Assembly (NCBI GenBank): GCA_013336365.1
Contig: JAAXTT010000103.1
Location: 1 to 5,315, forward strand
Source: Peptococcaceae bacterium
GTDB taxonomy: Bacteria > Bacillota > Desulfotomaculia > Desulfotomaculales > Desulfocucumaceae
Direction: 5' to 3'
DNA length: 5,315 nucleotides
The notes under the pieces were generated by a model, which saw only the letters and a list, made by a program, of their open reading frames with translations, ran no database searches and was not told the origin of the DNA. A program made the position numbers and the translations under genes. This document shows positions 1-5,268 of this stretch, one piece after another (position 1 is the stretch's first letter; the number at the start of each line of letters is the position of its first letter).

Positions 1-909
1 TGTGATTTCACTGATTTTTAACACTACTTCCTCTGCCACCCTCTCATATGATTCATTTAGAATAAAATGCTGCGATCCCTCAAATAACAGCATCTCCTTT
101 TTTGGAGACTTTATCATCTGAAAAACCTTTTTATTATATTCAAAAGGGACAATTGGGTCACCCTTAACTACCAGCATTATTACCGGACAATTAATACTGC
201 CGTTGCTGATATTGCTTAAGTCAGCGCGAAACAAACTAGCTAAGAAATAAAGCGGATAGTCTATCAGACCAATAGGATCCTCATAGAATAATTCAAAGAT
301 CTCTTTGTTTTTATAAATGTGCTTGTCCTCCAAATAGAAGGAAAAAGGTATCTGCATCCTGGGAAAAAGAAATGCAGATAACAAAACAAATTTAACTATT
401 GCCTTATAAATATATTTATTTCTTGGGATTAAGCGTCCAAATCTGGTGACAACAATTGATTCCGGCAGACTTGGAACCAGTAAGTTGTGGGGGAATATCC
501 CCTTGATTCTGCTGTCCCTTCCGGCCAAGTCTGCACATAATATACCACCAAGACTGGAGCCAACCAAAAAAAGCTTACTGCCAAACCTATCCAAAGCGTA
601 TTGTATTGCATCAAGTCCATTTTGCAACATCTCATTATAGGTGTAAAGCCCTTTGACTCTGGGACTTTTCCCATGGCCCACCAAATGTAACCCAATAACA
701 TTCACATTTTTCATTGCCAGTTGATTCAAAAAATCCTCATAAAACAATGGATGGGTCTTTGTTCCCGGGATAAAAAGAACTGTCGGATCTCCATGACGGC
801 TTTTCCATATTGACAAGACCAAAGGACCGGTAACCGACTCAATAATTGCCTCTTCATAACAATCTGGGCGAGAAACATTATTTAACATTCTGTCCATTTT
901 GGTTCTCAT
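1..909 (-). CDS. alpha/beta-hydrolase fold protein, C-terminal end cut by window edge
   Basis: This reading frame has no stop before the window edge (303 codons read), so a search for closed ORFs would miss it. It is an alpha/beta-hydrolase of the esterase/lysophospholipase-like type. The nucleophile elbow is G-S-S-L-G with Ser119, following the strand LFLV. An earlier strand VLFIPG leads to a GLHLVGHGKS segment at residues 73-82, typical of this fold. The likely catalytic acid is Asp251 (VVKGDPIVP) and the likely catalytic base is His281 (GSQHF), so the triad appears complete. Residues 150-240 would form the cap. Only a few C-terminal residues should be missing, since the His is followed by the usual last helix. 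The ATG shares one base with the larB stop (TAATG), and GGGGAG lies about six bases upstream, implying translational coupling with larB. No signal peptide is seen, so it is probably cytoplasmic. The substrate cannot be told from sequence. Confidence 0.88.
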   Translation of the reverse strand, partial: MRTKMDRMLNNVSRPDCYEEAIIESVTGPLVLSIWKSRHGDPTVLFIPGTKTHPLFYEDFLNQLAMKNVNVIGLHLVGHGKSPRVKGLYTYNEMLQNGLDAIQYALDRFGSKLFLVGSSLGGILCADLAGRDSRIKGIFPHNLLVPSLPESIVVTRFGRLIPRNKYIYKAIVKFVLLSAFLFPRMQIPFSFYLEDKHIYKNKEIFELFYEDPIGLIDYPLYFLASLFRADLSNISNGSINCPVIMLVVKGDPIVPFEYNKKVFQMIKSPKKEMLLFEGSQHFILNESYERVAEEVVLKISEIT

Positions 910-1685
910 TAAATCTCCCCAGCTTTCACAAGAATCTGAGCCGTTCTGTTTATAGATGCGGCCATTGCTGCTGCACCAAAACCGTTATCTATATTAACCA
1001 CAGCAATTCCTGCCGCACAGCTGTTTAACATCGCCAAAAGTGCAGCAAGACCACCAAAACTAGCCCCATAACCAATGCTTGTCGGAACTGCAATAACCGG
1101 ACGATCAGTGAGGCCGGCTACTACACTAGGCAGGGCACCCTCCATACCTGCAACCACGATTATAACAGCAGCCTGCTGAATAGTTTCCTGGTGATTTAAT
1201 AATCGATGAATCCCGGCAACTCCTACGTCAAAAATTTGTTCTACCGGATTACCCATAGCTTTTGCACAAATCATTGCCTCTTCAGCTATCGGAATATCAG
1301 AGGTTCCCGCACTTATAATCAGTACTTGTCCTTTGTAGCAAGGTATTTCAGGCATACCCAGCACTAAACAGCGGGCATCCTCATAATACTCAACCTCCGG
1401 ACAGACGGCCTTAACTGCTTTATAGGCCTGCAAATCAGCTAAAGTACCCAATACAGTTTTATTTATGCTAGCCAACTGCCTGAAAATTTCTGCAATTTGC
1501 CCAGGTTTTTTCCCCTGACAAAAAATTACTTCCGGGAAACCACAGCGTATTCCTCTGTGATGGTCAATCTTGGCATATTTCAAATCCTGATAGGGCAGTC
1601 CCTTCAAGCTTTCTCTTGCCTCATCTACAGTAATATGCTTTTCCCTAAGTCTGGTTAATATATCAATTAATTTCTGGTTGCTCAT
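909..1685 (-). CDS. larB: LarB, nickel-pincer cofactor biosynthesis carboxylase/hydrolase
   Basis: LarB carboxylates the pyridinium ring of nicotinic acid adenine dinucleotide and cleaves the phosphoanhydride. The product is the biscarboxylic mononucleotide that LarE and LarC then convert to the nickel-pincer nucleotide used by lactate racemase and relatives. The 258-aa length fits the family. Visible hallmarks are the N-terminal DHHRGIRCGFPEVIF block (41-55) and the PurE-like C-terminal half. That half contains ISAGTSDIPIAEEA (124-137), VAGMEGALPSVVAGL (178-192), VIAVPTSIGYGASFGG (197-212) and NIDNGFGAA (231-239). Cys223 in LNSCAAG sits where the family has its catalytic cysteine (Cys221 in the Lactobacillus enzyme, from memory). 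The start ATG is preceded by AGGATGTGA, one mismatch from AGGAGGTGA, four bases upstream. It lies 50 bases after the nitrilase gene and overlaps the next gene by one base. LarA, LarC and LarE are not in the window. Confidence 0.94.
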   Translation of the reverse strand: MSNQKLIDILTRLREKHITVDEARESLKGLPYQDLKYAKIDHHRGIRCGFPEVIFCQGKKPGQIAEIFRQLASINKTVLGTLADLQAYKAVKAVCPEVEYYEDARCLVLGMPEIPCYKGQVLIISAGTSDIPIAEEAMICAKAMGNPVEQIFDVGVAGIHRLLNHQETIQQAAVIIVVAGMEGALPSVVAGLTDRPVIAVPTSIGYGASFGGLAALLAMLNSCAAGIAVVNIDNGFGAAAMAASINRTAQILVKAGEI

Positions 1686-1735
1686 TTAGTCACATCCTGA
1701 TAATTCACACGTTATCCTTAATATAAGCACAGTAA

Positions 1736-2563
1736 CTACTTATTGTAAACATCATATAGGTCAGTACGCCTATGCTTTAATAAAGGTAGCTTATCACGAA
1801 TTTCTGTAAGACGATCCGGAAAAATTTCTCCTATAACCAGCTGCTCTTCCTCACCTGCCTTGGCTATTACCTCTCCCCAAGGGTCAACCAGCATGGAGTG
1901 CCCATAAATTGTCAAGGACTTGGTTTGATACCTTGCAGGAGATGCACCGGCCAAATAAAACTGATTATCTACAGCCCGACTTCTTAAAAGCATTTCCCAG
2001 TGAGCAGGTCCGGTAATATCATTGAAGGCAGCAGGAACAACAGCCAGAATAGCACCAGACAAGCTCATTAACCTAAAAATCTCCGGAAAACGAAGATCAT
2101 AGCAAATCGCCACTCCTATAGGACCATGGGCTGTATTAACAACAGTAATGGTATCCCCGGAGGATATTACCTCAGATTCCTTAAAACAGACATCTTTATC
2201 AAGGTTGCTGTCAAAAAGATGTATTTTTCTGTGTTTGCCGATTACCTCACCCTGGGGATCAAAAATAAAGCTACTGTTGTAAATCCTTTTACCCTGCCTT
2301 TCCGGCAAAGAACCTCCAACAAGATATATTTTTTCATTTCTGGCTATCTTAGACAGCATCCTGAGGGTTTCACCCTCTGGATAGTTTTCCGAATAATCCT
2401 GAAATAATTCAAGGTCATAAGGACAAATAAACATCTCCGGTAAAATAACTAGATTCGCACCCTCAGCTGCTGACATTTTTATCATATCGGAGGCAGTACT
2501 AAGGTTTTTTTGCTTTTCATTACTTACAGACATCTGACAAATAGATACTTTAAATCTATTCAA
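1736..2563 (-). CDS. carbon-nitrogen hydrolase, Nit2/omega-amidase-like
   Basis: This is a cytoplasmic nitrilase-superfamily amidase of 275 aa, the usual length for a single-domain member. The Glu-Lys-Cys catalytic set is intact: Glu43 in LPEMF, Lys113 in KHRKIHLFD, and Cys154 in AICYDLRFPE. Glu129 in FKES is the additional active-site glutamate position. The KIHLFD...FKES...GD layout and the HWEMLLRSRAVDNQFY segment resemble the Nit2 / omega-amidase branch, which hydrolyses alpha-ketoglutaramate or ketosuccinamate. A deaminated-glutathione amidase or another short-amide hydrolase is possible, and the exact substrate is inference. The start is TTG: it has GGGAGG seven bases upstream and directly precedes the first strand FKVSICQMSV. 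The first in-frame ATG (Met11) would remove that strand. The start lies one base after the stop of the 120-aa gene, so the two are probably translationally coupled. Confidence 0.92.
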   Translation of the reverse strand: MNRFKVSICQMSVSNEKQKNLSTASDMIKMSAAEGANLVILPEMFICPYDLELFQDYSENYPEGETLRMLSKIARNEKIYLVGGSLPERQGKRIYNSSFIFDPQGEVIGKHRKIHLFDSNLDKDVCFKESEVISSGDTITVVNTAHGPIGVAICYDLRFPEIFRLMSLSGAILAVVPAAFNDITGPAHWEMLLRSRAVDNQFYLAGASPARYQTKSLTIYGHSMLVDPWGEVIAKAGEEEQLVIGEIFPDRLTEIRDKLPLLKHRRTDLYDVYNK

Positions 2564-2564
2564 T

Positions 2565-2927
2565 TTAACGCCTCCCGGGTCCTCTCCTGCGTCCCAGTAC
2601 TTGCTCCATCACTATTCCCAAATATACTCCTTCTTTTGAAAGAAGCTTTTGCATAAAATGATTTTTATTTTTGCTCCTGGGAGCAATAGTTTTAGAAAAG
2701 GGAGATTCCAAAGCTATATTTTCTATTTTTAGTCTGTAGATATTTTCCTCCGGCGTGTTTCTTTCAGCTTCAGGCAATACTATATTATTATCCTTCTCTA
2801 GCTCTGTCATTTCTTTCGGCTCTTCTTCCCCGGCAGGAACTGGCACTTCTATAGGAATTTCTCGTTTTTTTGGAAAATTCCAGGGTCCTGACAATGGTCC
2901 GTCATAACCACCCTCAATTATGCTCAT
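2565..2927 (-). CDS. uncharacterised 120-aa protein in the floA operon
   Basis: I do not recognise a named family. The gene looks real: its ATG overlaps the floA stop (ATGA), it fills the gap to the next gene exactly, and its last codons carry the Shine-Dalgarno site of the nitrilase gene. The N-terminal half (1-60) is rich in Pro, Glu, Gly and Lys, has no membrane segment and is probably disordered. The C-terminal half looks folded: IYRLKIENIALESP (63-76), then FMQKLLSKEGVYLGIVMEQVLG in a probable helical stretch (91-112), ending in the basic tail RRRGPGRR. The GIVMEQVLG-like end recalls, from memory only, small hypothetical proteins encoded near floA in other Clostridia. No catalytic motif is visible. 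By position it may be a partner or regulator of FloA, analogous to the small gene after floA in Bacillus, but that is inference. Its own ribosome site is weak, so it likely depends on floA translation. Confidence 0.8.
   Translation of the reverse strand: MSIIEGGYDGPLSGPWNFPKKREIPIEVPVPAGEEEPKEMTELEKDNNIVLPEAERNTPEENIYRLKIENIALESPFSKTIAPRSKNKNHFMQKLLSKEGVYLGIVMEQVLGRRRGPGRR
2571..2576 (-). promoter_or_regulatory. ribosome binding site of the nitrilase gene, inside the upstream CDS
   Basis: GGGAGG sits seven bases before the TTG start at 2563. It is made of the Gly and Arg codons at the C-terminus of the 120-aa protein (GGG AGG CGT TAA). The site supports the TTG start and implies that ribosomes finishing the upstream gene can re-initiate here. 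Confidence 0.8.
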
Positions 2928-3934
2928 CTTGTTTTACCTGAATCATCACCGGAATCTTCCTGGATGCTTCCCTCAACCTGATGTGAAATGCCTTCTCGCA
3001 TTTTTGTATCAGCCATTAAATTCTGCATATTATAATAATCCATAACTCCAATATTTCCTTTTCTCAACGCATCGGCTATCCCTCTGGGGACCTCTGCTTC
3101 AGCCTCTACCACCTTAGCTCTCATTTCAACTACAAAGGCACTCATTTCCTGTTCCTTCGCCACTGCCATTGCTCTTCTTTCCTCAGCCTTTGCCTGGGCA
3201 ATCCGCTTGTCAGCCTCAGCTTGATCGGTTTGAAGGATAGCCCCAATGTTTCTTCCAACATCAACATCGGCAATATCAATTGACAATATCTCAAAGGCTG
3301 TACCTGCATCCAAACCCTTTTCCAATACAGTTCGGGAAATCAGGTCCGGATTTTCCAGAACCTCCTTGTGAGAGTTAGAACTTCCAACTGTGCTAACTAC
3401 ACCTTCACCCACTCTAGCCAAGATGGTTTCTGTTCCGGCTCCACCAACCAGACGATCAATGTTTGCTCGTACAGTGACTCTTGCTATTACCTTGACTTCA
3501 ATGCCATCCTTGGCAACAGCTGAAACCAAGGGAGTCTGAATAACCTTTGGATTGACACTCATCTGCACTGCCTCCAAAACATCTCTCCCAGCCAAATCTA
3601 TTGCTGCCGAGCGTTCAAACGGCAGAGGAATATTAGCCCTCTCTGCTGCTATAAGAGAGTTGACCACCCGATCAACATTTCCGCCGGCCAAAAAGTGCGC
3701 TTCCAGTTGGTTAACATTTACATTAACTCCTGCCTTAACTGCTTTTATTAATGGACTGACAATCTGCCCGGGAGGAACTCTCCTTAATCTCATTCCCACA
3801 AGAGTGAAAATTCCGATACGAACTCCCGCTGCCATTGCAGATATCCACAGACCAACCGGAATAAAACTAAAAAGAACTACCGCTGCGATAAAAATCAGGG
3901 CCAACATCAAAAATGAGCTGAGAAAAGCAAACAT
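2924..3934 (-). CDS. floA: FloA, flotillin-like membrane-microdomain scaffold protein
   Basis: FloA oligomerises on the inner face of the membrane and organises functional membrane microdomains. It affects fluidity, signalling and protease or secretion complexes. The 336-aa length matches the family (about 330 aa). Residues 5-27 form a hydrophobic membrane anchor, followed by a second apolar stretch (28-48) that may be a re-entrant hairpin. The SPFH/band-7 region spans roughly 50-225 and includes VPPGQIVSPLIKAVKAG (53-69), NVNQLEAHFLAGGNVDRV (73-90) and VIARVTVRANIDRLVGG (149-165). A long Ala/Glu/Lys-rich coiled coil follows (about 235-285, with repeated EA/AKAEE units), then the conserved RKGNIGVMDYYNMQN block (291-305) and an acidic tail. 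The ATG has GGAGGG six bases upstream. It lies 79 bases after the NfeD gene with no terminator between, and overlaps the next gene by four bases. Confidence 0.96.
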   Translation of the reverse strand: MFAFLSSFLMLALIFIAAVVLFSFIPVGLWISAMAAGVRIGIFTLVGMRLRRVPPGQIVSPLIKAVKAGVNVNVNQLEAHFLAGGNVDRVVNSLIAAERANIPLPFERSAAIDLAGRDVLEAVQMSVNPKVIQTPLVSAVAKDGIEVKVIARVTVRANIDRLVGGAGTETILARVGEGVVSTVGSSNSHKEVLENPDLISRTVLEKGLDAGTAFEILSIDIADVDVGRNIGAILQTDQAEADKRIAQAKAEERRAMAVAKEQEMSAFVVEMRAKVVEAEAEVPRGIADALRKGNIGVMDYYNMQNLMADTKMREGISHQVEGSIQEDSGDDSGKTR

Positions 3935-4013
3935 TTACATCCCTCCGTTTTTTTATTTGTATTATCAAAACCATGAGTATAATCTACCGATAAACCCATT
4001 ATATATTAAATAA

Positions 4014-4535
4014 TTAATTATCCTGCTTAGGCGTAAAAATTTCCTCATCTACCTTAACAATGACCCTTACTCCCTCAACACGGATAACTGTTATTGGAGT
4101 CCCTGCTGTAATGTATTCACCGCTGGTTATTACATCCAGCCTACTGCCTGAAACATCAGCAATTCCAGAGGGTCTGAGTGGAGTTATAGCAATTCCCTTT
4201 TTCCCCAAATAGTCAATCAAATCAGGTGCTGAGGCTGAATATCCCGTATTATTCATCTGTTTTGTTCCTAAAATGATTTTTTGCCAAAAGCCATATTTAC
4301 TGGATATTTTTAGTCCTATTACGAAAATAAACAATGTGGAAATTATTGCTATCGTCAAAGACATGGTGGTTTGGGCAAAATCAACTGATAATATAACTAT
4401 TCCCCAGCCAATTAATATTATTCCAACAACCCCGGAAACTCCAAAACCCGGCAGAATAAATACTTCCAAGATAAGTGCCAGTAAACCTAGAATAAAAAAC
4501 AACACCGGTAGCCAAACTCTCAGATCAGGATTCAT
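4014..4535 (-). CDS. NfeD-family membrane protein (short form, FloA partner)
   Basis: NfeD-like proteins are usually encoded next to flotillins and are thought to work with them in membrane microdomains. This one is the short form: 173 aa with no ClpP-like serine-protease domain, unlike the long form found beside floA in Bacillus (YqeZ). Three membrane segments are visible, at about 8-28, 33-51 and 59-77, with the family's LILEVFILPGFGVSG loop at 21-35. The soluble C-terminal part from about 112 to 168 (GKKGIAITPLRPSGIAD...GEYITAGTPITVIRVEG) is the beta-rich NfeD OB-fold. The frame is open back to a GTG at 4547, but that codon overlaps the AGGAGG site. The ATG at 4535 is therefore chosen; it lies nine bases after AGGAGGTG. 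A TTG just before it is the alternative start. No clear promoter is seen in front, so transcription probably continues from rpsU. Confidence 0.92.
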   Translation of the reverse strand: MNPDLRVWLPVLFFILGLLALILEVFILPGFGVSGVVGIILIGWGIVILSVDFAQTTMSLTIAIISTLFIFVIGLKISSKYGFWQKIILGTKQMNNTGYSASAPDLIDYLGKKGIAITPLRPSGIADVSGSRLDVITSGEYITAGTPITVIRVEGVRVIVKVDEEIFTPKQDN

Positions 4536-4544
4536 CAACAAACA

Positions 4545-4552
4545 CACCTCCT
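4545..4552 (-). promoter_or_regulatory. ribosome binding site of the NfeD gene, decides its start
   Basis: The sequence AGGAGGTG is a near-perfect Shine-Dalgarno site. It lies nine bases before ATG 4535. It covers the first base of the upstream in-frame GTG at 4547, which therefore cannot be the start. The TTG at 4538 remains possible, at eight bases from AGGAGG. Confidence 0.85.
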
Positions 4553-4569
4553 ATAATACCCTTATATTA

Positions 4570-4599
4570 GGAATGCCCGGCTCAAAGGCCGGGCATTCC
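4570..4599 (-). other. perfect 12-bp GC-rich RNA hairpin after rpsU (leaky terminator or processing element)
   Basis: In the minus-strand transcript, GGAATGCCCGGC pairs with GCCGGGCATTCC without mismatch around a six-base loop CTTTGA. The next bases are TAATATAAG, with no run of U, so this is not a standard intrinsic terminator in either direction. It lies between rpsU and the NfeD gene, 18 bases before the NfeD ribosome site. A partial terminator, an RNase-resistant 3' end that stabilises rpsU mRNA, or a structural divider between differently expressed genes are all plausible. Leaky control after rpsU is known in the E. coli rpsU-dnaG-rpoD operon, which is an analogy only. Confidence 0.7.
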
Positions 4600-4610
4600 C
4601 TTAGTACACT

Positions 4611-4631
4611 CAACCACCCGTAAGGTAGTTG
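4611..4631 (-). other. second hairpin, just after the rpsU stop codon
   Basis: In the transcript, CAACTACC pairs with GGTGGTTG over eight pairs (one G-U wobble) around the loop TTACG. It begins six bases after the rpsU stop. The wobble makes the pairing better in the minus-strand RNA than in the opposite one, which agrees with the direction of transcription. No U-tract follows. It may act together with the larger hairpin downstream to fix the 3' end of the rpsU message. Confidence 0.5.
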
Positions 4632-4637
4632 TTTAGA

Positions 4638-4817
4638 TTATGTTTTAAACTTACGCTTTCTTGCTGCTTCTGATTTCTTCTTGCGTTTTACACTTGGCTT
4701 TTCATAATGTTCATGCTTCCTGGCCTCCGCTAACACACCGGCCTTTTGACAGTTGCGTTTAAAACGTCGGAGGGCACTATCTAATGTCTCATTTTTACCG
4801 ACACGTACTTCTGCCAT
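4638..4817 (-). CDS. rpsU: small ribosomal subunit protein S21 (bS21)
   Basis: S21 is a small basic protein of the 30S subunit that lies near the 3' end of 16S rRNA and helps initiation on natural messages. The translation is 59 aa, the usual Bacillota length. It begins MAEVRVGKNETLDSALRRFK and continues with the conserved RNCQKAG and EARKHEHYEKPS segments (21-42). It ends in the typical Lys/Arg-rich tail (KRKKKSEAARKRKFKT). The start is firm: GGAGGGAGGG lies seven bases upstream, and an internal start would cut the conserved N-terminus. A strong promoter lies about 80 bases upstream and two hairpins follow, so rpsU is probably the most abundant part of the transcript. In Bacillus subtilis the next gene is yqeY, but here the NfeD gene follows directly. 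Confidence 0.97.
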   Translation of the reverse strand: MAEVRVGKNETLDSALRRFKRNCQKAGVLAEARKHEHYEKPSVKRKKKSEAARKRKFKT

Positions 4818-4875
4818 TCATTATCCCTCCCTCCGGCGGACTTACAGCTAACTTTCCAAACATTAAAACACCCCA

Positions 4876-4904
4876 TTGACAATTTGCATACGTATTATTA
4901 TAGC
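4876..4904 (+). promoter_or_regulatory. possible antisense promoter overlapping the rpsU promoter
   Basis: On the plus strand a perfect -35 box TTGACA (4876-4881) is followed, after exactly 17 bases, by TATAGC (4899-4904), which matches the -10 consensus at four of six positions. It lies head-on within the rpsU promoter and would send RNA antisense to the HIT gene. The weak -10 box and AT-rich context make chance a fair explanation. Confidence 0.25.
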
Positions 4905-4926
4905 ATCTCCAACTTATTGTAGTCAA
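4897..4926 (-). promoter_or_regulatory. strong SigA-type promoter of rpsU
   Basis: The -35 box TTGACT (4926-4921) matches five of six consensus bases. The -10 box TATAAT (4902-4897) is perfect and is preceded by TGC, giving an extended -10. The spacer is 18 bases. Transcription should start near 4890, leaving a leader of about 73 bases before rpsU. The -35 box starts one base after the HIT gene stop codon. An eight-base palindrome ATACGTAT (4888-4895) covers the predicted start point and could be an operator or chance. Confidence 0.88.
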
Positions 4927-5268
4927 CTAGCCCGGTGGCCAGCCCATCTCTCTTCCAGCCAACAAGTGATAGTGAATATGAAATACCAGCTGTCCTGCAT
5001 CCTTATTGCAGTTGCCTACAAGCCTAAAGCCCTTTTCCAGTCCCATTTCTTTGGCTATCTTTCCTGCAGTGTATTGAATTTCCCCCAATAGATTAATGTC
5101 TTCGTCTTTTACATCCAGAAAGGTCTCGATATGTTTTTTAGGGATTAAAAGAATGTGTACCGGAGCTACCTGGTTTATATCTCTAAATGCCAGAATTCTG
5201 CTATTTTCATACACTATGTCAGCAGGGATTTCTTTATTTATTATTTTGCAAAAAACACATTCCTTCAT
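4927..5268 (-). CDS. HIT-family (HINT-type) purine nucleotide hydrolase
   Basis: This is a cytoplasmic histidine-triad protein of the HINT/PKCI branch. Family members hydrolyse AMP-linked phosphoramidates such as adenosine-5'-monophosphoramidate or aminoacyl-AMP. It has 113 aa, the normal length. The N-terminal CVFCKI holds the zinc-type CxxC pair (Cys4, Cys7). IPADIVYENSRILAFRDINQVAPVH (14-38) is the usual HIT core. The triad is HIHYH with His97, His99 and His101, His99 being the expected nucleophile, and the C-terminus is the classic GREMGWPPG. The ATG at 5268 starts the conserved MKECVFCKI and has GGTGG five bases upstream. A GTG at 5304 would add 12 residues unlike the family and is rejected. 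It is followed by rpsU, and no terminator is seen between the two. The bases upstream (5269-5315) hold a possible -10 box GATAAT (5302-5297), but its -35 would lie outside the window. Confidence 0.96.
   Translation of the reverse strand: MKECVFCKIINKEIPADIVYENSRILAFRDINQVAPVHILLIPKKHIETFLDVKDEDINLLGEIQYTAGKIAKEMGLEKGFRLVGNCNKDAGQLVFHIHYHLLAGREMGWPPG

Noticed and set aside
429..701. A 90-codon minus-strand open frame
   Set aside because: It is a shadow inside the alpha/beta-hydrolase gene in another frame. Its translation is Trp/Cys-rich with no family resemblance, while the overlapping frame has a full hydrolase motif set.
1686..1735. Possible regulatory site between the nitrilase gene and larB
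   Set aside because: Apart from the larB ribosome site, the 50 bases show no hairpin, promoter pair or repeat.
3935..3940. An ATG-TAA start-stop pair immediately before the floA start
   Set aside because: The ATG directly abuts GGAGGG with no spacer, so ribosomes could not use it. It is an incidental part of the leader.
3998..4003. A perfect TATAAT on the minus strand between the NfeD gene and floA
   Set aside because: The hexamer 17 bases upstream (GCAGGA) is nothing like TTGACA and there is no TG extension. The region is simply AT-rich, so a floA-specific promoter is not supported.
3552..4013. A 153-codon plus-strand open frame opposite floA
   Set aside because: It is antisense to a firmly identified floA. 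The protein is low-complexity Thr/Ile/Pro/Ala without a recognisable family, as expected of a frame opposite a coding gene.
4273..4623. A 116-codon plus-strand open frame opposite the NfeD gene
   Set aside because: It lies antisense to the NfeD gene, runs through the hairpin region, and has no convincing ribosome site or family features.
4536..4637. A SigW-type promoter in front of the NfeD gene, as reported for the Bacillus floA operon
   Set aside because: I looked for TGAAAC with CGTA at the right spacing and found no acceptable match.
4876..5091. A 71-codon plus-strand open frame opposite the HIT gene
   Set aside because: It is antisense to a clear HIT-family gene, and its translation shows no recognisable pattern. 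A possible antisense promoter nearby does not make it coding.
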